Source of the DNA: an uncultured Verrucomicrobiota bacterium | GTDB taxonomy: Bacteria > Verrucomicrobiota > Verrucomicrobiia > Opitutales > Opitutaceae | Length of the DNA: 41,614 bases | Direction: 5' to 3' | Assembly: GCA_903856725.1 (NCBI GenBank) | Contig: CAIOCT010000033.1 | Location: forward strand, 1 to 41,614 | In this document: positions 25,858 through 33,402 of the stretch, one piece after another | Position numbering within the stretch: position 1 is the first letter of the stretch | How the letters are laid out: each line of letters opens with the position of its first letter | Position numbers and translations under genes: made by a program | The notes under the pieces: generated by a model | Told to the model about the DNA's origin: nothing | The model's database searches: none | The model's input: the letters and a program-made list of their open reading frames with translations, nothing else

Positions 25858-26724
25858 ATGCTTAGAATCTGCCGTTTAATTAGCTGCTGGCTGCTGCCTG
25901 CTATCAGTTTTGCCTTCGATCAAGCAGCCTTTACCGCAGCGGTGGAACTCTACACGCAGCGCAAACCACTTGAGGCACAGCGAGCCTTTGAGGCGCTCGC
26001 CCTGACCGCACCCACTCAAAGCGACATTCAATTCTACCTGGGCCGACTGGCTCTGCAACGCAACGACGCGGCGCAGGCGGTCATCTATTTAGAAAAAGCG
26101 GTTGCCCTCTCTCCCAACGATAGTCGCCTCCATCATCGCCTCGGTGATGCCTACGGTTTATCAGCTCGAAAGGCTGGGCTGTTTGCGCAAATGGGCTGGG
26201 CGAATAAGTGCCTCGCCTCATATGAAAAAGCGGTCGCTCTTAATCCTGAAAACCTTGAAGCCCGTGCGGCGCTGATGAATTATTATCTGCAAGCGCCCAG
26301 CCTGGTGGGTGGCGGTAAAGACAAGGCTTTGGCGCAAGCGCTTGCGATAAAAAGAAAAGATCCCGCAGCCGGCCGACTCGCCATGGCCGCAGTGTATCTT
26401 GCAGAGAAAAAATACGATCTAGCTTTTCACGAATACGACGAAGCCTTGCAGGTCAACCCCACGGACTACGTGGCTCTTTTCCAAATTGGGCGCTTGGCTG
26501 CGCTCACTAGCCAGCAACAAGAACGTGGATTAAAAGCGCTGCGCCGATGCCTCGAGTTGAAGCCCACCGAAAATGCTCCGCCTCACGCCGCTGTGCATTG
26601 GCGCATTGGATTTATTCTCGCCCAGCAAGGTGACCCCATCCACGCGCGGGAAGCCTACGAAGCCGCGCTCACCCTCGACCCAGCATTCGCTCCGGCTCGG
26701 GCTTCACTCAAAGCATTGCCCTAA
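25858..26724 (+). CDS. Exported tetratricopeptide-repeat protein
   Basis: A 288-residue exported protein: signal peptide (MLRICRLISCWLLPAISFA), then TPR repeats covering most of the chain (AAFTAAVELYTQRKPLEAQ, SDIQFYLGRLALQRNDAAQ, AVALSPNDSRLHHRLGDAYG, repeats ending near REAYEAALTLDPAFAPARAS). TPRs scaffold protein contacts. It is 47 bases downstream of the MacB permease, so it may belong to the export unit, as a periplasmic partner; that is inference. Its build resembles lone TPR proteins found in many secretion clusters. Confidence 0.88.
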   Translation: MLRICRLISCWLLPAISFAFDQAAFTAAVELYTQRKPLEAQRAFEALALTAPTQSDIQFYLGRLALQRNDAAQAVIYLEKAVALSPNDSRLHHRLGDAYGLSARKAGLFAQMGWANKCLASYEKAVALNPENLEARAALMNYYLQAPSLVGGGKDKALAQALAIKRKDPAAGRLAMAAVYLAEKKYDLAFHEYDEALQVNPTDYVALFQIGRLAALTSQQQERGLKALRRCLELKPTENAPPHAAVHWRIGFILAQQGDPIHAREAYEAALTLDPAFAPARASLKALP

Positions 26725-26866
26725 CGCAGCGGTAATAGTGAGCGCTCGTTAGAGTATTTAAGTCGGCTGGCGCTCAGCGCGGTAAATCTCAAGCAATTCG
26801 GAAGCCCCCAGAGTGTCCGCTCAATCCCCGCTTGCGATGCCGAAGCTCGTGCGACAACTTAAATGC

Positions 26867-27259
26867 ATGCCGATTGTTCGTCTTCGTGTCGCGATACCGC
26901 CAACAGAGCGAGCGCTCTTGCTCTTTGATGGCGACTGCCAGTTCTGCCAGCAATGGGCTCGACGCTGGCAAGCTGCCTATGCAACGCGACTCGCCGTTGT
27001 GCCATCCCAGGAAGCCCGCGGCCAATTTCCGGAAATCCCCTTAGCCGCCTACGACGAAGCGCTGCAACTGATCGACCTTGATGGCTCGGTCTATTCTGGT
27101 GCTCACGCTGCGCTGCGCGCCATTGCGCTGGGTCGGGGACGGCGCGGCTTCCTTCTCCCCATTTATGAATCGGTGCCAGGCGCTGCCTTACTCATGGAAT
27201 TAGGCTACCGCATAGTAGCTCGCAATCGGCGGATTTTCTCTATGCTGATGGGATCATGA
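26867..27259 (+). CDS. DCC-family (DUF393) thiol-disulfide oxidoreductase-like protein
   Basis: A small predicted redox protein with a thioredoxin-like fold. The diagnostic DxxCxxC motif is seen in LLLFDGDCQFCQQW (residues 18-30 of the 130-residue form), and later segments VVPSQEARGQFPEIPLAAYD and VYSGAHAALRAIAL follow the family pattern. The start is uncertain: ATG 26867 is used, but ATG 26837 or GTG 26813 are possible and none has a clear Shine-Dalgarno. The substrate is unknown. It overlaps the start of the next methyltransferase gene by four bases (ATGA), so the pair is coupled. Confidence 0.85.
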   Translation: MPIVRLRVAIPPTERALLLFDGDCQFCQQWARRWQAAYATRLAVVPSQEARGQFPEIPLAAYDEALQLIDLDGSVYSGAHAALRAIALGRGRRGFLLPIYESVPGAALLMELGYRIVARNRRIFSMLMGS

Positions 27260-28446
27260 CCGCTTCCCTTTCCCCGCGCGAAGATTTTCTCGCGCAACTC
27301 GTCACCGCCACGCGCGAGGGTGATTTCATTAAATTAACCTTGGGGAAAGCCCGCGGCCCCGATGCTACCCTGCGCAATCTACTCGTTCGCCCCATCACTC
27401 TACGCGGCACGGCCCATATCTCGTTTGTATGGCGTCACGAACGTCAAGATATCACCAAGAATCACTCGATCGAAGCTGCCTTAGAATTACTGGCGCCATT
27501 GATCGGCACCAATTTCCATAGCGCGCATCTGTTCACCACGACGCGCCTCGTTCAGCTCGAGTATAACAAAAAAGCCGAGCCGCGACTCACTTATGGCCCC
27601 CCAACCACGGGAGTCCCTACTGAATCGCATGACCGCGCAAAAAAAAGACTTCTCCCCGAGCAAAGCCAGGCCTGGTTACAGGCGCTCAGCGTCACGACCG
27701 CACAGTGCGTTGTCCGCGAAGGCATGGCGGACAAACACCGCCAGATCCACAAGTTCGTGGAAATTCTCAGCCATCTTGTCGCTGAGGCTAATTTACCCAC
27801 CGAGCGACCCATCGAGATTGCCGACATGGGCTGCGGAAAAGGTTACCTGACGTTCGCTACGCACGATTATTTTAATCTCATCGCAAGCCGACCCGCTCAT
27901 GTTCATGGCATCGAATTTCGACCAGAGCTGGTCCGAGTATGCAACGAGGTAGCTGCAGCCACGGGCCGCCCGACTCTTGATTTTTCGGCTGGGACCATCC
28001 AGTCGGCGATCTATCCGTCTCTCGATGTACTGATCGCACTGCACGCCTGCGACACCGCCACCGACGACGCACTGGCCAAAGGGGTGCAAGCCGAGGCGGC
28101 TCTGCTAGTCGTCGCTCCGTGCTGCCAAAAAGAATTGCGTAGCCAACTGACCGCAGCACCGGTGCTGGCGCCGGCCTTGCGGCACGGAATTTTCCAAGAG
28201 CGCCAAGCAGAATTTGCGACCGATGCTCTGCGCGCCTTGCTTCTCGAATGGGCCGGCTACGACACTAAAGTTTTTGAATTTATATCCACCGACCATACGG
28301 CCAAAAATATCATGATTGCCGCGACTAAGCACCAGCGCCCAGCGCGTACCGACGAGGCGGCTGAGTCCGTGCGAGCCTTCGCCGCTTTTTATGGCATCAC
28401 CACACAGGCCTTAGCTGGGCAGCTTGGCTTTGCACTCAGCCACTGA
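27256..28446 (+). CDS. Class I SAM-dependent methyltransferase (Methyltransf_32-like)
   Basis: Cytoplasmic methyltransferase of unknown substrate. In the 396 residues, the SAM-binding motif I is ADMGCGKGYLTFATHD (189-204), with HGIEFRPELV as motif II and ALHACDTATDDAL (261-273) following. APCCQKEL (287-294) is a hallmark of the Methyltransf_32 group of putative RNA/protein methyltransferases. An N-terminal domain of about 175 residues with no recognised fold precedes it (YNKKAEPRL segment and a conserved HDRAKKRLLP run). The Cys-Cys pair could be structural or catalytic. It is cotranslated with the DCC protein. Confidence 0.88.
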   Translation: MTASLSPREDFLAQLVTATREGDFIKLTLGKARGPDATLRNLLVRPITLRGTAHISFVWRHERQDITKNHSIEAALELLAPLIGTNFHSAHLFTTTRLVQLEYNKKAEPRLTYGPPTTGVPTESHDRAKKRLLPEQSQAWLQALSVTTAQCVVREGMADKHRQIHKFVEILSHLVAEANLPTERPIEIADMGCGKGYLTFATHDYFNLIASRPAHVHGIEFRPELVRVCNEVAAATGRPTLDFSAGTIQSAIYPSLDVLIALHACDTATDDALAKGVQAEAALLVVAPCCQKELRSQLTAAPVLAPALRHGIFQERQAEFATDALRALLLEWAGYDTKVFEFISTDHTAKNIMIAATKHQRPARTDEAAESVRAFAAFYGITTQALAGQLGFALSH

Positions 28447-28487
28447 GCAGCCCCCCGTCCTGCGCCAAAAAATCTTATACGCTGCAC

Positions 28488-29579
28488 ATGAATTGGGAAT
28501 CACTCGACTGGGAAGTGCTGGATAACTTGCGAGAAAAATTCCTCTCCGGCTCCGCCGCCGAGGGACCTTACTGGCACACGATCACCGACCTCGAGTGCTA
28601 CGATTTTACTTTTGGCGAACGGATCGGCTGGAAATGGGATGCCGTTTTAAGCGAATTAAAAATGCGCAGCTGGAAAGCACCGAAGTCAGCCACCGTTCTC
28701 GATTGGGGCTGCGGCAGCGGCGTCGCTGGACGGCGCGTGGTCGATTTCATAGGGGCGGCAGAAGGCACTCGGTTGTTCCTGCACGATCATTCAAATCTTG
28801 CGCTTGATTTTGCAGAACATCGCGGACGAGCGGCGTACCCTCATTTGCTCGTCGAACGCGCCAGCACCCGCTTCCTGCGCGGCACTGAGCCCATCGATGT
28901 GCTGGTCATCAGCCACGTCCTCAACGAGCTCAATGAAATCGCGCGCGCGGAACTAGCCGAACTTCTCACCCGGGCCCAAACCGTGCTCTGGGTTGAGCCC
29001 GGCACTCATGAGGTCAGTCGCCTCCTCGGCACCTGGCGCGAGAAACTAAAACCGCGCTTTCGCGCAATTGCGCCCTGCCCCCACCAAGGCGCCTGCGGGA
29101 TATTTGGTGCCGGCAACGAGCGGGATTGGTGCCATTTCTTCGCCACCCCACCGAACGGGGTCCAGGCCGATTCTGGCTGGGTTCGTTTCGGCCAACGGGC
29201 CGGCATCGACTTGCGCTCACTGCCTTACAGTTTTCTCGTGCTCGACGCTCGCAACGCCTCTTCGTCTCTACCGCCGCTTGAGCTATCACCTGCCGCTCAA
29301 CTCACACCACCCAGTGAAACTGGCGAACTGGCCCGTATTTTAGGCGAACCACGCCACTACAAAGGTTATGCAAAAATGTTCGCCTGCACGCCTGAAGGCG
29401 TCGTGGACCTCATGTTGCAAAAACGGGAAGCACCTCAAGTTTTCAAAGCGCTCAAAAAAGCCCACGGGCCGTTGCTCTATCGCTGGACCCGCCAAGCCGA
29501 TCGCGTGCTTGCAGTGACACCTTATTTCGCCGAATCACTTGCGCCTGAGCCACTCGATGCTCCGTCGTGCGAATCTTAG
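28488..29579 (+). CDS. Rsm22/METTL17-like ribosome-associated protein with a putative iron-sulfur site
   Basis: Resembles the Rsm22 family (mitochondrial METTL17 in animals), which acts in small-subunit ribosome assembly and has a class I methyltransferase fold. In 363 residues: LDWGCGSGVAG (71-81, SAM motif I), FLHDHSN, SHVLNELNE (142-150) and LWVEPGTHEVSRLLG (167-181) are the family marks. Four cysteines, Cys197 and Cys203 (APCPHQGACG), Cys215 (RDWCHFF) and Cys300 (MFACTPEG), occur where METTL17 places its [4Fe-4S] ligands, and KGYAKMFACTPEG fits the Rsm22 C-terminal segment. Bacterial members are less studied. Forty-one bases downstream of the methyltransferase gene. The fold call is firm; the cluster is inferred. 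Confidence 0.83.
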   Translation: MNWESLDWEVLDNLREKFLSGSAAEGPYWHTITDLECYDFTFGERIGWKWDAVLSELKMRSWKAPKSATVLDWGCGSGVAGRRVVDFIGAAEGTRLFLHDHSNLALDFAEHRGRAAYPHLLVERASTRFLRGTEPIDVLVISHVLNELNEIARAELAELLTRAQTVLWVEPGTHEVSRLLGTWREKLKPRFRAIAPCPHQGACGIFGAGNERDWCHFFATPPNGVQADSGWVRFGQRAGIDLRSLPYSFLVLDARNASSSLPPLELSPAAQLTPPSETGELARILGEPRHYKGYAKMFACTPEGVVDLMLQKREAPQVFKALKKAHGPLLYRWTRQADRVLAVTPYFAESLAPEPLDAPSCES

Positions 29580-29637
29580 ACAAGCGCGCCTGACACCCTT
29601 AGCCCATGCGCGGTGGGTCGACACGGCCAGATTAATG

Positions 29638-29680
29638 TAAACCAGGCTTAGCCCCAGGGCTAGCGGTCAGCGCAGGTTTA
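29638..29680 (+). repeat. Nested inverted repeat in a gene-free stretch after the Rsm22-like gene
   Basis: Outer arms TAAACC (29638-29643) and GGTTTA (29675-29680) enclose a second pair TAGCCC (29649-29654)/GGGCTA (29657-29662). The right arm is followed by TTTGTG, only weakly like a U-tract. The rest of the 282-base gap (29580-29861) holds no coding frame; a further weak pair CGGCT/AGCCG flanks an AT-rich run near 29720-29745. It could be a weak terminator, a small RNA or chance. Confidence 0.3.
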
Positions 29681-29861
29681 TTTGTGCAAGGCTACGACGC
29701 CGATCTGTCCCTGTAATTTCGGCTCATTTTTTTACATTTTTAGCCGATTTATCTCTCACCATGCCGCGTGTTATCCTCATTGAAGTGCCGGACCGCGCGG
29801 CTAACGCTTTGCGTTGATGCTCACTTCACCTCCATTTACAGTCTTTACGTGCGACCACCTC

Positions 29862-30575
29862 ATGCAGCGAGGAATTGCGGCATACCGAATCTTCAATCTT
29901 ACGCTGATCGCTGGCCTTACGTTCACGCTCGGACAAGCCGCGCCGCAGCCCGATTATCTGCGGACCGCACTCGCTGCTATTAATCCCGCAGTGCCTTCCG
30001 GTTGGGCTTACACGCAAATTACTATCCAAAATAAAATTACGATTACCGAGCGCTATGACCCAGCTAAACCAGCGGCAGAACAATGGACCCTGCTGCAGTA
30101 TAACGGCCAACCACCCACCGACAAAGAATTAGCCCAGTATCGACCGTTCAAGGCGACCAACGCTCCAAGCCTGGCCCAGACCGTATTTTCCCCACGTGAC
30201 ATCGAGCCAGAGAGCCTCGAACTCATACGCGAAAATCCTGAACGGGCAATTTACACCGGTCGCTTTCGCGAGGCCGCCACAGCTTCGGACAAGATGCTCG
30301 GGCACTTACAAATTCAACTCACCATCAATAAGTCTCAGCACTGGGTGGAAAGAATCACCCTTGAATTGCTTGCACCTTATAGCCCTGTGCTCGGTGTAAA
30401 AATGAACGAACTAACGGTGACCATGGATTTTACCGTGCCTTCCCCCGACCAACCGAGTTTGCCCACTACTCGGTCATCACATTTCACAGGTCGAATTTTA
30501 CTTTTTGGTAACGAGGAGAACATCCACGTCACTTATGAAAATTATACCCGCCGCCCGCCGCCACCTGCTGAGTAG
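29862..30575 (+). CDS. Secreted protein of unknown function
   Basis: A 237-residue protein I do not recognise. The ATG at 29862 gives a signal peptide (MQRGIAAYRIFNLTLIAGLT then FTLGQAAPQP with a likely cleavage at QAA). An earlier in-frame ATG (29817) would bury this signal in a longer head. The mature part has alternating strands such as YTQITIQNKITITERYDP, MLGHLQIQLTINKSQHWVER and LTVTMDFTVPSPDQP, plus a proline-rich tail (YTRRPPPPAE), suggesting a beta-sandwich or a small sheet domain. It precedes the signalling operon by 66 bases and may be cotranscribed with it, which would link it to the kinase's periplasmic sensor; that is a guess. Confidence 0.68.
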   Translation: MQRGIAAYRIFNLTLIAGLTFTLGQAAPQPDYLRTALAAINPAVPSGWAYTQITIQNKITITERYDPAKPAAEQWTLLQYNGQPPTDKELAQYRPFKATNAPSLAQTVFSPRDIEPESLELIRENPERAIYTGRFREAATASDKMLGHLQIQLTINKSQHWVERITLELLAPYSPVLGVKMNELTVTMDFTVPSPDQPSLPTTRSSHFTGRILLFGNEENIHVTYENYTRRPPPPAE

Positions 30576-30590
30576 CAACGCTGAAGGCAT

Positions 30591-30619
30591 TTGACATCTA
30601 TTGCCAAAGCATTGCTTTA
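30591..30619 (+). promoter_or_regulatory. Weak candidate promoter before the hybrid histidine kinase
   Basis: A perfect TTGACA (30591-30596) sits 17 bases before GCTTTA (30614-30619), which is a poor -10. A transcript would begin near 30626, close to the GTG start at 30642. Pattern match only. Confidence 0.25.
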
Positions 30620-30641
30620 ACGGATAACCGCCATTCTTCAC

Positions 30642-33002
30642 GTGAGACGCATTCCCTTTCGCTGGCAGTTAACCTTGTTCATTATGCTGATTTGCGGCGT
30701 AACGCTTTCGTTGGCGTTCGTCGGGCTCTATTATTATGATGTCCAACAATTCAATACAGAGGTTCAGCAAAGATTAGAAAAAACCCGCGTCGTACTCGTC
30801 CAAAATTTAGTAACGGTGCTGGCTGATAAACCCGATGCGACAGAATTACCGCTAAATTTACTCGGTTCAGACACTCAAATTATCGCAGCCGCGGTCTATT
30901 CAGCAAAGGGTAAATTACTCGCCAGTTATATTCGTGCGGACACGAATGAAATCATTCCGGCCCCACAGCGGGCCAGTGCTTTGCTCACGAATGAAAGCTC
31001 GGCCGTGTGGACCACTCTCCGGGACGGCAATCGAAACCTAGGCTTATTGTACTTAAAAGCTGAACTGACCCAAGCGGACGTGGAACGTTTCAGTAATTTG
31101 CTGCGCGGTTTTATCATAGTTTTTTTAGCCTCAGCATTACTGGCGGTGGTGGTCACCTATCGGCTCCAGCGGCTGATTACTCAGCCCATCACAGAATTGG
31201 CGCAAGTGTCCGCACGCGTGCAGCGTGAGGGCAATTATGCGATCCGCGTTCAAACCGTGGCTAGCGGAGAAGTGGGCAGCCTCATTGGCGCTTTCAACGC
31301 CATGCTGGAAAACATCCAGACGAACACCGAGCAGTTAGAAGAGGCCCGCATCGCCGCGGAGCAAGCCCGCGAAAAAATCTACCAAGTCAACGATCAGCTG
31401 GCTGAGGCTAATCGAACCTTGGAAAAACGCGTGGAGGATCGCACCCAACTTCTCACCAAGGCGGGCCAAGATGCCGCAGAAGCGAGCCAAGCTAAGACTA
31501 TTTTTCTGGCCAAAATGAGTCATGAACTACGCACGCCGCTCAATGCCATTCTCGGCTATAGTGAAATCCTCAGGGAAGATGCCAGCGATGAGGGTAAAGT
31601 CCAAATGGTCGCTGATCTGGATAAAATCCTCAGCGGCGCCCGCCACTTACTCGGACTCATCAACGATGTTCTCGATATATCTAAAATCGAAGCCGGTAAA
31701 ATGGAAATTTATCTGGAGACATTTGAGCTCAAGAAAATAATCGCAGACGTCGTCGCGACGGTCACCCCCCTCGTCGCCAAAAAAGGCAACGAACTGGCCA
31801 TTGAATGTCCGCCTGAAATTGGGGCCATGCACACCGACGCGACGAAGCTCCGGCAGATCCTCCTGAATTTGCTGAGCAACTCTAGCAAGTTCACGGAAAC
31901 TGGCCGGATTACGATCAAAGTAGCCCGCATCAGCGGTCGCGAAGATGATATCATTCAATTCGCGATCATCGACACCGGCATCGGCATGACCCCAGAGCAA
32001 CTGGCGCGCCTATTTACTGCCTTCACGCAGGCTGATTCCTCTACCGCCAGTCGCTATGGCGGCACGGGGCTCGGCCTAGCTATTTCCAAGCAATTCGCCC
32101 AAATCATGAAAGGCGATATCACCGTTGAAAGCACGCCGGGCGTAGGCACCACCTTCACGCTCAGCCTGCCCGCCAATATCCAGCTTAAGCCGAGCGCTAT
32201 TATTAATCATACGGGACAAAGTCTCACCCAATCGCCCTTCGCGAGCCAGCTCACGCAGCGTAAAATATTGATTATCGATGACGATCGAGAAGTGCGAAAA
32301 ATCCTCAGCGAACTTCTCGGTTTGAGTGGCTATGCGACAGTCGAAGCTGCTTCCGGTCAGAGCGGACTTACCCTCGCGACCGAGCTCAAGCCCGACCTCA
32401 TTCTGCTCGATATCATGATGCCGCAGATGGATGGGTGGACCGTACTCAAAAAACTCCAAGCCACTCCCGCGCTAGCGGAAATTCCCGTTATCGTGCTCAG
32501 CGCCGTAAGTGATACCGACATGGCCCTCTCACTCGGGGCCGCGAGCGTACTCCGCAAACCCGCGGACGCTGCTCGACTCACCGCCGAAATCGCGACTCAG
32601 CTCAATCCCCTCGCGCGTAGTTATGTTCTGCATGTCGACGATGATTCTGATGCACGCGAAATTGTCGCCCGCATGCTCGAACGCGAAGGCTGGCAATATT
32701 ACGCTGCCGTCAATGGGCATGCCGCGCTCCGTTTACTCAAAAAAGGCCTCCCTGCGGCAATTTTGCTCGATTTAAAAATGGCGGGCATGAATGGCTTCGA
32801 GCTGTTGGATCTTCTCGGGAAAAACCCGGCCTGGGCGACGATCCCCGTCGTTATCGTGAGTGCCTTAGATATCACTCAAGAAATGGGCGATTATTTGGCG
32901 CCTCGAACGCTCGCGATCCTACACAAAGGAAAATTTACCAGCGACGAACTGCGTCACTTGCTGCGCCCCGCGATCCAAACCTGCGCGCTCGCGCAAAATT
33001 AA
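30642..33002 (+). CDS. Membrane hybrid histidine kinase (HAMP-HisKA-HATPase-REC-REC)
   Basis: Sensor kinase of 786 residues. Layout: first membrane helix (about 10-32), a periplasmic region of about 120 residues with no named domain, second membrane helix (about 155-173, [20 protein letters not shown]), HAMP (174-228), a coiled coil (228-285), HisKA with phospho-His294 in [17 protein letters not shown], HATPase (N-box LLSNSSKF near 413, G1 DTGIGM at 444-449, G2 GGTGLGLA at 473-480), then two receiver domains with phospho-Asp590 (LILLDIMMP) and Asp710 (AILLDLKMA). The second receiver ends in a less typical region. Start is GTG 30642. It begins a three-gene operon whose last gene is an adenylate cyclase; 19 bases separate it from the receiver gene. 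Confidence 0.93.
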   Translation: MRRIPFRWQLTLFIMLICGVTLSLAFVGLYYYDVQQFNTEVQQRLEKTRVVLVQNLVTVLADKPDATELPLNLLGSDTQIIAAAVYSAKGKLLASYIRADTNEIIPAPQRASALLTNESSAVWTTLRDGNRNLGLLYLKAELTQADVERFSNLLRGFIIVFLASALLAVVVTYRLQRLITQPITELAQVSARVQREGNYAIRVQTVASGEVGSLIGAFNAMLENIQTNTEQLEEARIAAEQAREKIYQVNDQLAEANRTLEKRVEDRTQLLTKAGQDAAEASQAKTIFLAKMSHELRTPLNAILGYSEILREDASDEGKVQMVADLDKILSGARHLLGLINDVLDISKIEAGKMEIYLETFELKKIIADVVATVTPLVAKKGNELAIECPPEIGAMHTDATKLRQILLNLLSNSSKFTETGRITIKVARISGREDDIIQFAIIDTGIGMTPEQLARLFTAFTQADSSTASRYGGTGLGLAISKQFAQIMKGDITVESTPGVGTTFTLSLPANIQLKPSAIINHTGQSLTQSPFASQLTQRKILIIDDDREVRKILSELLGLSGYATVEAASGQSGLTLATELKPDLILLDIMMPQMDGWTVLKKLQATPALAEIPVIVLSAVSDTDMALSLGAASVLRKPADAARLTAEIATQLNPLARSYVLHVDDDSDAREIVARMLEREGWQYYAAVNGHAALRLLKKGLPAAILLDLKMAGMNGFELLDLLGKNPAWATIPVVIVSALDITQEMGDYLAPRTLAILHKGKFTSDELRHLLRPAIQTCALAQN

Positions 33003-33021
33003 TTCCCCCCTCTTTTCGCTC

Positions 33022-33402
33022 ATGCCTAAAATATTACTCATCGAAGATAACGAAATGAATCGCGACATGCTTTCGCGCCGCCTGGCGAAACGCGGCTACG
33101 CCATCACCGTTGCCGTGGATGGCGAACAGGGTCTCGCCCTGGTCGCCAGCACCGCACCGGATCTGGTTCTCATGGATATGAGCCTGCCGGTAATTGATGG
33201 CTGGGAGGCTACGCGCCTGCTCAAAGCCGCGCCCGGCACAGCCCAGATCCCGATCATCGCGCTCACGGCCCACGCAATGGATAGCGACCGCGAGAAAGCC
33301 CTCGCCGCGGGCTGTGATGATTTTGACACCAAGCCGGTAGAACTCGATCGCCTCCTTGGGAAGATCGATGCGCTGTTAAAAAAACACCCGCCACGAGCAT
33401 GA
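33022..33402 (+). CDS. Single-domain response regulator (DivK/CheY-like)
   Basis: A 126-residue lone receiver. Acidic pocket ED at 8-9 (LLIEDNEMNRDML), phospho-Asp52 (LVLMDMSLPVIDGW), Thr in IALTAHAM, and Lys in DTKPVELDRL are all present. The start ATG (33022) follows the hybrid kinase; the ATG of the cyclase gene overlaps its stop by four bases (ATGA at 33399-33402). Lone receivers often shuttle phosphate or bind a partner allosterically. Its N-terminus (LLIEDNEMNRDMLSRRL) is very close to that of the cyclase's receiver (LAVDDDELNRDMLVRRL), suggesting a local duplication. Confidence 0.94.
   Translation: MPKILLIEDNEMNRDMLSRRLAKRGYAITVAVDGEQGLALVASTAPDLVLMDMSLPVIDGWEATRLLKAAPGTAQIPIIALTAHAMDSDREKALAAGCDDFDTKPVELDRLLGKIDALLKKHPPRA

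Noticed and set aside
30591-30642. Promoter with TTGACA upstream of the hybrid kinase as a firm call
   Set aside because: The -35 is perfect but the -10 is poor; it is listed only with low confidence.
30633-30648. Sequence around CACGTG near the hybrid kinase start, like a degenerate parS site (TTCACGTGAGA)
   Set aside because: About 12 of 16 bases match parS; other CACGTG copies occur (for example near 4369, 9388, 30194). With no cluster and no full match, chance is likely in this base composition.
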